This document shows, piece by piece, positions 27,001 to 40,096 of a stretch of DNA of 64,000 nt (its first letter is position 1; each line of letters opens with the position of its first letter). A program made the position numbers and the translations under genes. The DNA is taken from positions 37,221,980 to 37,285,979 of the forward strand of contig OZ024864.1 in NCBI GenBank assembly GCA_964017155.1. Reading direction: 5' to 3'. This DNA comes from Oasisia sp. SBJ-2009 (taxonomy: Eukaryota > Annelida > Polychaeta > Sabellida > Siboglinidae). The notes under the pieces are model-generated. The model was not told the origin of the DNA. It did not search any database and worked only from the letters and a program-made list of their open reading frames with translations.

Positions 27001-27390
27001 TGTAACGTCACGTAACTCTGAGCACTTACTTGACGTCACTGCCGTGGTGCATCGCGCCGCAGCGGCCCGCCCCGCGCCCGGCTCTGGACGGCTTCCGTGT
27101 CCCAGCGTCGTCGCCGTCTCCCGCTCCTCCTCCCGTGTCGACCATCGCTGCTGTCTACTCCCCCCGTCCTGGCGCCCGCTCGCGTGATCACCGCTTCCAC
27201 GGAACCGCCGCGTCACGCCGCGCTACGTCATCGACCCCAGCGCCCCGTTTTAAATCAAAACATCGCGGAGAGTGAGAGTGACAGGCGGAGAACAAACCAC
27301 CGCGGCCGGCCGCGCAGAACACACCCACCGCCGCGGCGCTACGTCGAGCCGCTAAACGAGGCGGTGATTCCGAGGCGCTATTTATAGCCG

Positions 27391-27418
27391 GGGACATCCC
27401 GTTGCCGTTCTATAAAAG
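27391..27418 (+). promoter_or_regulatory. TATA box with adjacent kappa-B-like site, cytokine-like gene promoter
   Basis: TATAAAAG lies at 27411-27418, about 130 bp before the proposed start codon at 27550. GGGACATCCC, which fits the GGGRNWYYCC consensus of NF-kappa-B/Rel sites, is at 27391-27400, just upstream of the TATA box. A perfect CRE palindrome TGACGTCA is at 27031-27038 in a CpG-rich stretch. Transcription would start near 27440. The ATG at 27420 would then be too close to the TATA box to be transcribed, which favours the ATG at 27550. The motifs are seen; their use is inferred. Confidence 0.45.
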
Positions 27419-27549
27419 AATGGCTCGCTCCACCAACGGCAACAACATAAAAGTGAAGACGCTTGCTTGTCGGCTGAGAGAGCAACTGTTGCCGATACTC
27501 GACTACGCTACCACGGTCTATTGTTCGCTCGAGTTCAACACAGGTCACT

Positions 27550-30500
27550 ATGGATACTCACGGGTGGTGCCTCCTCAGCGTCCAACACTACACGACAAGT
27601 AAGTCGGGTCCACAAGCGGGGTTTTCGGGTTGAGCCGGCGCCGGCTACTCCGGTCCACACCGGAGCGCTGCGACGCCGATAAGGCGGAGTCTTTCGTCCG
27701 TCGCTACTCGCCGGCACCGGGCGTATGTGATCTGTCGCCGAGCCGTCATTTATACGTCTGTTTGTCTGGAATTGAATTACGATCCGTGGACAGTCCGTGG
27801 TCGGACATCGGCCACGTGTCGGGCGGGGGAGCGACTTCTACCCGACCATGTCGTCTGCCTGCGCTGCCACCACGGATGGCTAGCTCAGGAATTTAGGAAC
27901 CTGTCGCGAAACAGTTATTGTAAGCGCTTTGTGTGCGTGTCTGGTTGCGCGTGTGTGTATGTACGTGTGCGACAGTGCGCCTGTCTGTGTTTGCCTCATC
28001 GCGTCGCTCTCTCGACGCACGAATGTTAATTCGCGTTTCGTTTCGCCTGACATTAGCAAGGTCGCACGCGTGCAGTCTGTCACCCCGGGTTTTTTCCTTT
28101 GCAGACTTGTGCGCCGTCATCATTGCCATACTCGTCTATTTCTCGACACTCACACAATCCCGCCCGCCGCCGGCCACGATGGTTCTGGCGTCGACGACGA
28201 CGGCCAATCACCCGCGATGGCATCGGCCCTGTGCCGGGTCGGCGCCGGTCAAGCTTGGACACATATGGGAACAATACGAGGGCCGCGTGCCGACAATAGA
28301 CACGGCGCAACACTTCGAGAGGATCGCCGAAAAAGCGAACTGGCTCAAAGCCAAGGTTCACACGCTCAAATCGCTCTACGTAAGTACATAGATTACACGG
28401 GATTGTCGCTTGTCCCTCTCCCTAGCCAGTGTTGCATGCCGCTGTATTATCGCTAGCCGCCCCTCGGTGGTCCCCCGTTGAGCCCGGTTGACCGGCGTCG
28501 TTACCTGACATCGGAGCCACGACTGTGTACCGCCGCTACCAGTGCGGAAATACCATCGCGTTTCCTGCGAAATTGTTGTTTTTACGGCTGACCGATTATG
28601 CGAGAGGTACAGCCATCAACGCGGGTGACTGTCTTCAGCTACCCACCGCTGTGGAGGCGCTGTCGGTCCCAGAGCCACGCTGAATGCAGGAGACGCGCTT
28701 AACAGACGGACAGAGTGACAGGCTGACGGCTCCCGCCGATAGGGGCAATTGGGTGTAAGTGGGTGCATAGAAGAGGTAGCTATAACTAGCTATAGGGGTG
28801 AGGTCAGGGGGCAAATATACGTCCCTATTATCATCATGGACGAACTTGATCTAGTTCAACCATGATTAACTTATGGTTATAAAATGATCATAACTGTTAT
28901 CAATAACGTCAGACATAATCCTGCATTCCAATCAAACCGTGCTCAGATATCGCTAAGCCCACTCGGCATTAATCGGCGACGACACCGAATGTCATTTACC
29001 ATTTACCTAAGTCACACCCAAATATCACCCGATCGTGCTGTGTGCACCGGCATAGCAACGCTAGCTGGCGGCCGCCACGGCTGTCACGGCGGAAGCTCAC
29101 GACGTGTGTTAGAGCACAACCACGGCGACACTCGCTGACGTCTGACGTCTGATGAGCCAGAGACGTCGGAGTTCACGCGCGGTGCGTCGCGCGCGCGCCA
29201 TTTCGCTGGCAACGGCAGACGACTTTCAACACACGCGCGTCTAGTCTGGTCTAGCGCTTGTCCGCGCGTCGTTTGTTACGCTATCGTTGCAGCACGATTA
29301 TCATTAAGATACGTGCGTGCCAAACCTGCCATCCTTGTTTCCGTTAGCCAATCCAATGTAAACACGTTAACAGCAACATGCACCGACATGCCAGTTAGCT
29401 GACGCAACGAAACCGCAGCGGCTGCCAACGTCTGCGAAGCACCAGAACAAAACAGTGTTTAAATAACTACGATGACATGTCAGATGCGGAAAAAATCGCC
29501 GGCGCTAGTAAGTTACCGTAAACACTCCCTGACAGTCTTGACGGGCTCTGACGATATCCCACATCCTCAAACAGAGGGGCCGCTAATTTATTAACCCCCG
29601 GTCTGGTAGGCGGATATTTCCAACAACCTATGAGGACACTTGCCGATGAACGCACATAATCAAGGTCAAGATAGTTTCGCATTTACTATGCAGGCTAAAA
29701 CAAACACGTTTCTGTTCAGTGACAACGTTCGCTAATTAATGTAGGTTACATCCATTTCGCGCGGCCGTTTCCTGCGCGAAATAGGCGTCATGCGTAAGGC
29801 AGTTTATCGTGACCGAATGCCAGCACACGTTAGGACGCAGCGTCTGAGTCTATCAATTATGGGACTTGCTTGCGTGATGATCGGCACTCGCGAACGAAGC
29901 GGGCGCTAAACGCTGCATACACCTACTAGCTCGGTGCATCCTATATACCGGCGGCGCCAGTCGGCGAGTAAGACGTGAATAATAATACCTCCACGTATCG
30001 CCACGAAGATGTAACGCTGGGATGCTATTAACATCACGTTTAACCGTCCTGGTAAGCGACATTAGTTGTGTACACATGCCATATAGTGTATTGCTTAACA
30101 TGATAAACATAGATAAGATATTGAATATTGTAGAACAAAGATTAAACAATAATGTTGACAGTACGATGAGTAGTACTAATAATCACATGCAAAGGTTTGA
30201 CAATAAAATACCGATTATGATGATAATAATACTAATATTTATTATTATCAGTATTATTATAATGTGAAGAAAAAATTAAATAAGACCAGGAAGAGGAAGA
30301 AATCAAAACAATATTAAATCAACTAGAAGACGAACAAGACATGGAGAAAAAAACCAGACAAAGACAAGAAAATATTGCTTTGATCTTTGCTAACCAAATC
30401 AAATCATGGTGGATTTAGGATTAGGACTATCAACTTGGGCCGTTTAAAACCCGTTCGTTAACACGCAATCGTTAAATTATCAAAAATCCACGGATTCGTC

Positions 30501-33500
30501 TGTGGCTGGGTCTAACTCACATCGAGACGTACCCCGGGGCAACGTCTGTCCGACTACATATCTCGGCGCTACACCCGTTGACCGACGTACGCTATAGGAC
30601 CCCGTGAGCCGGGGTACAAGTGAAAGGGTTACGCACTAGTTATCGGCTACGCGTTAATTAAGGCGAGATAGCGGTGCACGGCCGGGGTAGTTAATGACGT
30701 GTGTTGTTGGATGGCGCGATTGGCGTTCACCGTTCACGCGTGGCTCACCTCAGATCGATTTGTACGATCGGGTGAAACACATCGAGTGTTATTGCATCAG
30801 ATAAACGGGAGCGGTTCGCATACGCGCTCCTAATGGGAGTGGGCTTCGTGTGATGTCTTATCGGCGCATCTAGTGTTGTCTGTTCTCGCCTGATTAGATG
30901 CGTGCGATAGCATTTTGTCGATGGTGCTAACCCGGCTTTCGTTAAAGAGATCGTGCGTGTCGTACATAGCCAGGGTTCACGCACGGTGCACTGGTTATAT
31001 CTTGAAGACATAAACCACTTCCTCAAATCGAATAGCACCACTTGATCAGATGATATCATCGGCATGACGCCAAGTGGCTTGTAATTACCCTCATACCGCG
31101 TTGAAACAGAAATATCTGAAATACCTTCACTGACGCTTATATGACTTCATAAAGAAGCCTATTTGGCTCTTTAAAATATATGTTACTCTTCACCAGTGCT
31201 CTTCCCTGTGTGTCTCACGAAAATAGTATCCCCAGTGACACAACAGCACATTTTGTATTTTAAAAAAGCTCCTGGAGTTAACGACATATTCTGTTTAACG
31301 ACGGATTTCCTTACTACACTAATGAAACCGGGAACAATCGCAGGTAAGGGTTCCAAAGTACAGGGAAATGTCCCGAGAACCCACGGGGTATGAGCACCGC
31401 CCAGGCAAAGCGAGCTCCGAATTTCGGCCGAGTCAGGCCACTGTAGACTTCAGTGTCGTCACGAAGTAGATACGCGCCGAGCAACGCTCGCTAATCGTTC
31501 TTCGCATCGAGCAAGTTATGCACGCCCCCGCCCCTCGTACGATGTCCATATATAGCTAATGTGAATAGGAGCGAACGCGCCCCCTAATTAGTAGCGGCGC
31601 TCGCTTCCAATTGGTTGTCGACGGCGCTGACGTCAGCCGCACGGCGGCTTCATTGGTGAGACGACGTCGGGGTACAGGTATACCCCAGGGTGGGGGAGGA
31701 GCGAATTGTATAGTCTTACTATTGTTGATATTATATACATTTTCCGTCAATATTTCGTTATTTCTGACCCTCAAATGTCAGCAATCTAACAGCATATACA
31801 AAATAATCAAATGTATCTGTACAATGCAATGCAATGCAATGCAATGCAATGCAATGCAATGCAATGCAATGCAATGCAATGCAATGCAATGCAATGCAAT
31901 GCAATGCAATGCAATGCAATGCAATGCAATGCAATGCAATGCAATGCAATGCAATGCAATGCAATGCAATGCAATGCAATGCAATGCAATGCAATGCAAT
32001 GCAATAAAAACAACACAACACAACACAACACAACACAACACAACACAACACAACACAACACAACACAACACAACACAACACAACACAACACAACACAACA
32101 CAACACAACACAACACAACACAACACAACACAACACAACACAACACAACACAACACAACACAACACAAGTGTCCATAAAAAAGTAACGAGGGCATGGGAC
32201 AAATTTGGGTCTTACTAATATATACAATGAATGGTGTCGTACCAATTCACGCGTGTTTTCTACAGGAAAGGGTAATTTCATTTTATACAACACGCGAGTT
32301 TGTGGAATCAATTTTTGTGAACAAAACAACTACACTTATCTACAATACTGACTTCCTTGTGCGTTCAATTCATATTCGTGGAAAGTAAACAGTAAATACC
32401 ACAAACCAAGGCGGAAACGCCTCTACAATACATTATTGTAAAGGTGGAAACGGCGTTATTTTGTAAAGAAAAGCAAAAACCTTACATATAGTTGCTCATC
32501 GGCGTTATACAATTAATTTCTTATAGGCAAAAAGAAACGCTCTGTGCTACAACACTCGAAATGTGCTTGTTGCGTCAGCATTGGAAAGTAATACCATTAC
32601 CATAACACGAGATCAATGAACCCGTAAATAACGGTGCGCCGGAAGCGATAACTCATGCAAGTTGACTGCGAATAAACGGGTGTCTGTTAACTCGCGAAGG
32701 TCGACAGGTCTTACTTCCTTATTTATATACTTATTGCTGATTACATAGCGAATGTTTTCTGTTGTTGCGCCGCTTCAATCTGTATCATTACTTCACGGCT
32801 GAAAAATGTGTTTGGACAATCAACTAAACGGTCCGCCTATTCCAGACAAATGTACGGCCTACAGCCATGGTCATGCTCGATGAACAATCACTTGGATAAT
32901 TCTCATCATAACCAAGGTGTTTAGAACATAATACCGCGCAACTAAATTACAAAGCATTTCCACCGTCCATGAGAATAACATTACGGTTGCGATAAATCCC
33001 AACTTCCTCTGAAGACATTTCCGCCTAAGCCGCTCAGTGGTCAGCGGAATGTGTCGATGAAGCTATCTCTCAATAGGTATCCTGAACCCTCTTCCCGATT
33101 AGCTGTGTGCAGCGTTCTGCTGAGTCATCTGTTTGTTCCACATGCAGGACATTTATTGCTGGAAATGCCGAACACCGGAAAAGATGGCAGCGATAAATTC
33201 CTGAAATATTTCTAGAACACGTAATATCTCGTTTCGGCACTACTATTTCTGCTGCCGTGATATTTTTGCAATCATATGATCATTGCTTTAATATCATTAT
33301 TATAAATACTATTATCTTTATTATTGCGTAACATAAAAACTGCACTGATTACTTGTGTAAAAATGCCATTTGTACGGGGAATTACTAATTACTGGTGCGT
33401 CATTTACAATTATTGCCTGGAAATAGTGACGTATTAAGAGTGATCCGAATTTACGAAGAGTGTACTGGTATTCAGCTCTGACGGTGTTTCTTTTTCTGGC

Positions 33501-36500
33501 TTATACGGGGGCGTCACTCCAACATTAAAACATAACGTTATACCACTGTAATTAATACAGACACCATTAAGATTATTTTTGGGAAACACTAACGACGTGA
33601 AGGAATAACCCGTCTTTGTCTTTCTGCAGGTTCGAGACCGATTTGGCGACGAGGAATTCGTGCGTGAACTCGACCAAATGATGCTGGACGGCATGCCCGC
33701 TCCCACGCTAACAGAACGCAGTATATTTAGCGTCGATGTAAGTATCATTTAATGCTAAACACTCCCTTCTGGTTCAGTATAACACATATAGGTGTCAAGC
33801 TGTCAGAATAGATGTTTGCTATACTTAGCGTATGCAGCTTGACTTTACCGTAAAAATGATCAGAGGACGATTTCGCCAACATTCTTATGATATCGCAGGG
33901 TCTACGCCAGATTTTTGCTCTCTAAAGTCACTTTTGCCCCTGCATAGGCTTACTGTAAACTGCCAACAAACAGGACACCCGACCAGATCGCATTTGCCGG
34001 TGGGCTACGGGTACACGATCCCAAGACTTGCAATATTTACAGATTTGAACTACACGCGCAGAAAGACGATTCCACGTTAGAATCCGCGGCAAAGACGTTA
34101 CGAATGGTCGCCTCCGCGGTGTCTCTTTGAAGATGATTGCGACGTCAGTGCAAACGCACAGTGTGCCATCTATTTGTAACTGTTCGGCTTTGTAACATCC
34201 TATTTGGCAGCGGCACCTGGTAGATTCGGACGTCAAGTGTAACATAACTCAGTACGTAACCTACTACGTGAAACAGGTGCGGTCTATATATGTAGACAAG
34301 GAGAACTCTCCACATCGCGGTAACCGCCGAAGTCCCTTGCGAGTTCGTTCACCGTTGTTGGTTCGACGACGTTCGCATTAAGACCTGTTTCGACGGTTTC
34401 TAATTCCGGGGCAGCGAAGCAGAACGTCTCCTCGTCTCCGCCTGTCATTCACGGGTGTCGGTTGCTGCTTTGCGGCTAATTCGTGGTATTTTACCTGCAA
34501 TAGCCCGGCGACAGGTCCTTTATCATTGTCCATGTCACCTTCTGCGCTTTTATCGGCGTCATCCTATCCAGCGACAAAGTGGTTATTAGCTTCTATAATT
34601 CAGGCAATCACGGTTTCCAGACCACACCAATGGCGGTGGTTCGCTTTTGAAATCGCCCTTTTGAAAATTAATTACATGTGGTTTCACGGTTGCTTGCCCG
34701 CTTGAAAAAAATCCCAAACGAGAGGACGGTTTTTCCGTCCTGTGACGCAAACGGACTGGGTCGGCGACGTCAGCTGCCCCGAAGCCTCGACTCGGCGGTA
34801 ACGTGCCAAGGCGCCGTAACGCGGAGGCCGCCGTTTGCCGCCAAGACCAAGTCGCCATCCATCAGCGGCCGACCTGCCGGCATGCATGTAGACGCGAGCG
34901 CGCGTGCGACATCGCGCGTGCGTTGCTCGGCGACATGGCACGCGACAACGGTGGCGCGCGCTCGACGTGCGTCGCCATGGCAACGCTCTCGGAAATACCC
35001 GAGTGTAATGCTGTTGCGTTCGTTCACTACGAGATCTCAACCGAAGTGCATCATCATTATTGGTGAGGCGAGGTGAATTCGTGGCGTCGGGGTCGAAAAC
35101 CTTCTATCCTCGGGTACTTAGCCACACGGCGGGGGATAAAAGGCCAGACATGTTATAAATGATCCCCCGTCATCGGCAAGACACCAACACAGGCCATACA
35201 TACGTCATCTGCGGTTTACACTTACAAACGAGTGATGCGCTTCATTTGAAAAAGAACGAGTGGAGAAATCGCCTGAAAATGACAGCAGCAGACGACAATT
35301 AGGCTACTTTACCGCCACTTCCTCGCTACCATATTGACCTTCGATGATTGCAATACACACCCCCATAATGTCATCCGTGACGATCACTGGTACACCGACA
35401 GAGCGTGATTGATGACACCACAGAAGCAGACGACACCCAGCCAAGCGCGAATTTGGCAGGACGCCAGCAGACGGTTGCGTCATCTTTCGTCATTAATGAA
35501 ATTACTAGGTGCTTAGCCCACTGCCAGTCTACTACTATAAAACACTGGTCGTTCATTCATGACGACCGTCGATATTTCAGAGACGCCACACCTATTATCA
35601 CGCGACGTGAGCAGACGACAATTGCAACTGGTCGCGCTATTTTCCCGCCCGCCTCGCGCCGGCATTAATCGACGCGGCAAAGGCCGCCGAACAAATTTGA
35701 CGGGGGACAACGGCGGACGCCCCGGCGGACTAAGATTCTGTCGACGTCGGACAAAACGCTTCCGGTAATAAATGGTCCGCCATTTATTACGCCGATAGTC
35801 GCGTGATGCGATGCTATTGTGGGAGCGGGCGACGATAACAAAGCCCTCACCACCGATCTAACACCACCGGGTGCGTTTATCGAGGCTGTCTGGTCGTGGT
35901 AACCGTGTGTGGTCGGTCCCCGAGAGCATAGACACGGTTCCCCCGTGTCTACAGCGGACGTGAAACGTCTCGTCTGAGACAAAGCGTATTAACATCGCAT
36001 AAACGTCGACCAGACAGCCCAGAGAAACTAGCATCAAGGTCAATTCGACGTAGCAGCATTGTTCACGAGTCTCAAATTTAACCCTCAGATGTATGCAAAT
36101 TACGGATGATATGTAAATCTACTAATTATAAAGCTGCTTCGAGACAAACTAGAAAACAATGTCACTTGCCGAACGCTTTGCAGTCGTTTTTAGTGTTGAC
36201 GATGATGAATTTCCCGTCCGATGAGTGTGGTCAACAGTGGCGACATATAGCGTACAATTCTGAATCACTGACGACCAAACGCCCTCTGGTATTCCGACTT
36301 TTGACAGCACAGCACGTTCCAGTCCAGTATACCTCATAAATAAAAATTAAATATAGTCCACAAAAGGATAAGTTATTATGCATATCATTTGTGATCTAAG
36401 CATGCAATACATTGTTATGTTTATACGGAAAGTTCCCGATATTTGCCGATATTTGCCCGTCATTTAAGACCATGTTTCTCTGTCTTCAGGTAATGGCGAC

Positions 36501-36867
36501 GGTACAAAAGGCCATCGAGAACCTGGCTCGCGGGGCTGTATTCGTGGAACAGGCGCGGATAGACGAGACGATCTACAGCCACGAGGAGACGTCGTATCGG
36601 ACACACTTCGAGGACGTCGAGAACCAGGGCATCTACTGGCTCATGTGCGAAATGCAGAAGTTTCTCGCCGCCAGTGGTCGCTGGGTGAACAGTGACGTCA
36701 CGCGCGACATCATGAGCATTCAGATACGCGACATCACGACGCGCTCGAACCGGCACGTGCGCGACTACATCATACTGCGCGACCTCCAGAAGATCCTCTA
36801 CAAGGTCAACGTCGACTTCTCGATGCTGAAAGAGCGCGTGGCGCCGCGTCGGACGAGTAGACGATGA
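27550..36867 (+). CDS. Putative secreted IL-6/CLCF1-like four-helix cytokine, 4 exons, 269 aa
   Basis: Coding exons are 27550-27598, 28105-28379, 33630-33737 and 36490-36867 (TGA stop). Seen: every junction is GT-AG with good donors (GTAAGT three times) and pyrimidine-rich acceptors. Intron phases are 1, 0, 0 and the joined frame is open. Residues 1-17 precede a hydrophobic run (LCAVIIAILVYF, 18-29) followed by TQSRPPPA, which looks like a signal peptide split by the phase-1 intron. Predicted helices are at about 80-108 (A), 145-175 (B), 187-205 (C) and 232-259 (D). The D segment DYIILRDLQKILYKVNVDF then SMLKER aligns with helix D of vertebrate CLCF1 (pattern LLKELQxWLxRSxxDFxxLK, from memory). 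The end of helix A and the A-B loop (LYVRDRFGDEEF) also resemble CLCF1/CT-1. Known: long-chain class I cytokine genes share a tiny first coding exon with phase 1, then phase 0 introns. Inference: a secreted ligand for a gp130/Domeless-type receptor. Mature cysteines are C59 and C197. I see no N-glycosylation sequon. Exon 1 is the least certain part; M42 is an alternative start that would lack the signal peptide. Confidence 0.78.
31822..32168 (+). repeat. Paired pentanucleotide satellites (CAATG)n and (CAACA)n
   Basis: About 37 perfect units of CAATG/GCAAT (31822-32005), a five-base spacer AAAAA, then about 31 perfect CACAA/CAACA units (32011-32168). Both lie in intron 2 of the cytokine-like gene. 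The long open frames are artefacts. Confidence 0.97.
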
Positions 36868-37156
36868 CGTCACGCCGTAGGCGAACGACATTCCCACTAC
36901 TACTACTACTAATCGAATTCCACCCGCCACCCGGGAAACGTGCCAAAGCCGTGTTTTTGTTCTGTCGTCCATTTGTCTTTTCCGTGCGTCCGTGTGTTAT
37001 GTTTATATGTTTATGTTCACTTGAGTTGAGTTGAGTTCGTGCGGCATGATACATACGGAGTTGCGGAAGAGATTCGATGCGAATGCTTCGCCTCTCACCG
37101 ACGACGGCGCAGTCTGTGATCGGGAAACTGTATTTTCAAAAGTTATTTACATATTA

Positions 37157-37320
37157 TGTACCCCAACTACGCCACCCTCGGTGAGACTGGTACCTTGACG
37201 TGGTAGGGTGGCTTGCGATTCTCAGTGACCTCACGAGCTATATCGGCGGGAGTGCGAACTCCTGGTAGGGTTTCCCACGCCGGTCAGGTCAACAGGTAGA
37301 GAACAGACAAAAGTCAGTCT
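37157..37320 (+). repeat. Interspersed repeat fragment, possibly LINE-derived
   Basis: Contains GCCACCCT/AGGGTGGC as an inverted pair, then TATCGGCGGGAGTGCGAACT and CCTGGTAGGGTTTCCCACGC. I recall similar text in repeats widespread in marine invertebrates, but cannot name the family with certainty. It lies in the predicted 3'UTR of the cytokine-like gene. Confidence 0.35.
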
Positions 37321-37729
37321 CTCAATCTTCAAAAACACCCGCAGTGCACTGCCAATGCATCCAAATTTATTCCCCTAACCTATTCGCGAAACTATTTCCG
37401 GAACTTTCTCTCCGCTGTAATCTTGATCTCAGATAATGACAGAGTTGCCCGCCAGGGGAGCAGTGTTGCGATCTTATGTTGACACATATCGCACTGTCAC
37501 TGATTCCCTGTCGCTGCAAGGAGTCTTATATGTTTCCCGATCATGCAACCTGCGACGAGTAAGGGCGGTGAGAGTTTGGCTGGATAATCCGAGCTCAGAC
37601 GGAAGTGGAGACAACGTCGAGAGTGCCGCCCCCTAGCGGCAGACGGACAAGCAGGCTGTGCGTCTAGTCCTTCCTCTTCGGCGGAGTCGTCGTGTACTGT
37701 GTATAGGACATGTTATTCTTATTTAAATA

Positions 37730-37782
37730 TATTTATTTACACTATTATTATTACTACTACTATTGTATGAATGTATTTATTT
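37730..37782 (+). promoter_or_regulatory. AU-rich elements in the 3'UTR of the cytokine-like gene
   Basis: Two copies of TATTTATTT (37730-37738 and 37774-37782) lie about 0.9 kb after the stop codon, with further ATTTA pentamers nearby (37145, 37719) and TTATTTATG at about 39118. UUAUUUAWW nonamers destabilise cytokine mRNAs in vertebrates. Here the motif is seen; function is inferred and depends on the 3'UTR reaching this far. Confidence 0.4.
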
Positions 37783-39409
37783 GAGTCGGATAGTGCACTC
37801 GGCACTGCGCTGCGCGCAAGCCGATGCCGTTTTGTACAGCCGCAAAGGACGATGGTCGAAAACGTGTGCTTGCACTTTGACCCGAATAGGACAAACGTCA
37901 AAGGGCAAAGGTGATACCGCGTCGCATCGACGCTAACTTTACATTCCGTTACCAGCCTGCCGACGGGCACGAACAGTGAGTCGCGAACAGTCCTTGTAGC
38001 TGTGGCGACTATCTCGACGACACGTAACCGACACATGAGTGATGCAACAGACGATTATCTCGCTGTAAGCCGAGCGCATGAACATGTCTGCACTGTCAGT
38101 ACACGACCGCTATCGGCTGCCGCAGCTATCGCCGTACGTACCGACAAGTGGCACGCCTGTTTCCTTCGCATATCAATCATGTGTTAATGCGCCATGGCGA
38201 CTAGGACAGTGCTTGTTAATTACGGCGACTCATCCGATAGTCAAATGACGTAATACTGTATTCCTCACACAGAACTGTAGATAGCATTTGAAGCCCTCAA
38301 CAAGGAATCGGGCCTACTTGAAAAATTGCCTATGCGTGCGTGCGTGCGTGCGTATATGCATAACTGCGTTCCTTCGTGATTCGTGAACGTATACAGTGAA
38401 TGGTATTCCAAATGTGACAATACACGCCTCTTTTGTCATACATAATTATTTATCTTCTAATGAACGATGTCATAATTAACGACCAGTCCTATCAAATGTC
38501 GTCTATGACGTCAGGTGGTGACGTAGTATCGAGTAACACGCCGAGCGTGACAATTAACTCAGGGACTCATCGACTAGGTTACATTTATTCTCACGCCTCG
38601 ATCTGTCTGCGCTCTGCGGGGGGCCAACGACAGCTTACAGAACAATTTGTTTTTTAAATCACGCCACGGTGTTTCGATCTTCGTGTATCTAAATCCGTGA
38701 AATAACCGGTCTGTTTATAAATGCGGTATTTCATTACCGACTTCAGGACTTTGTCATTAACGAGGGTCCCTCGCCGTCAGAGCAGAGAATAATCAACCAC
38801 TGTTGGATCAGTATGTAAAACTGTTTCGTCAGAGTTGCATACTAATGTCGAATAAATTATTCTTTTAGCACAACCGACTGTTTTTGTTCGGCTAACCTTC
38901 TACGCGGAACAACGCAACACAGAAAAGGTATTTCCGTACCGTTAAACAGTATCGGTCCTATGGCGCTAGTTCTATCAGTGGTCTTAACACGGACTCTATC
39001 CATACGAGGGAGATGACGCGCTTGGCGTCAAACGCCTGTCTGTGTGGATGTCGGGTGCGTCTATTCATGGTCTCAGATAGTGTGTGTCTGTGGGCGCGTG
39101 TGTGTCTAGCTGAGGTTTATTTATGTGTCTGCTCTGCGTCCTCCCGACAACTGCTGCGGCGAGCCGAGTGTCACACTGCGGGAGGGCAGTGATCTCACAT
39201 GCAAGGTCGAGTAGATGTCTATTCAGCCGAAGAATTAGTGTATAGACGCCGAGAGCGAGAACACGGGCGCGAACGGTTGTACCTGAGCGCGCCGTCTTTG
39301 TGATATGTGGTGCGTGTGGTGCACAGTGTGTGTATGACTAGGTCACAGGCGACACAGGTTGTCTGTGTTTGCACGTCAGAGTTATACCGGAATATGCTAT
39401 ATTTTTATT

Positions 39410-39415
39410 AATAAA
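39410..39415 (+). other. Candidate poly(A) signal of the cytokine-like gene
   Basis: AATAAA followed within 35-50 bp by T/G-rich sequence. It is a good hexamer about 2.5 kb after the stop codon. Earlier sites may be used instead. Confidence 0.35.
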
Positions 39416-40096
39416 ACTTCCGATGAAACCGATGCCGACATGTTGTTTTCCTGTTAGTGTCGCTGGTCACATAATATGTGCTATATTACATAGAAACCCT
39501 GTTGGTTAACTCATTAAGGCGGTAAATATAGGTCATGGATCGAGATGTCCACTGGCTCGAAGAATTAAATTTACCAAATGCATAAAATTGCCATATTTGT
39601 GTGAACATGGCTACGTTCTCGTAATATATTAGGTATGTTTGCTATTGCTGAAGGGGATTGCATAATTTAGCGCACTGTCGTTTCTAGACGTTCTACACCT
39701 ATTATAATTCATTGCGATAACAACGGCCGAAACATAATTAAGTCAATTCACTGCTAGGTCCTTGTATTCAATTTTTCTTCAATTCTTCATATGACTCATT
39801 CACGATAAAGCTCGCACAATATCACACAATACGACCACCGCGAGCTTGTATTGTGCTCAAAACTACTGCAAACCCGTAGATTTTTTTTTAATGGGAGCGG
39901 CAGGGTCAGATTCGTTCACACACAAAAATAACATAGCCGGATATGTGCGAAGAAAAAATCCTGTCGAGGACCAATTGGGACGAAGTACAAAGATCTATGT
40001 TTTGGGTTGACTTCACTGCTAACAAAGGGCTCCACATGAATCTTGTCTGCACCAGACCACTTTGAATACACGGCATACAGGCAGTAGTCCACAAAT

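Noticed and set aside
31611..32329. Several long open frames (up to 191 codons) on both strands
   Set aside because: They are translations of the CAATG and CAACA pentanucleotide arrays; a 5-bp unit leaves every frame open.
34678..35076. Arg-rich open frames on both strands in a GC-rich stretch
   Set aside because: They fall in intron 3 of the cytokine-like gene, overlap on both strands and show no family similarity. They are explained by high GC and few stop codons.
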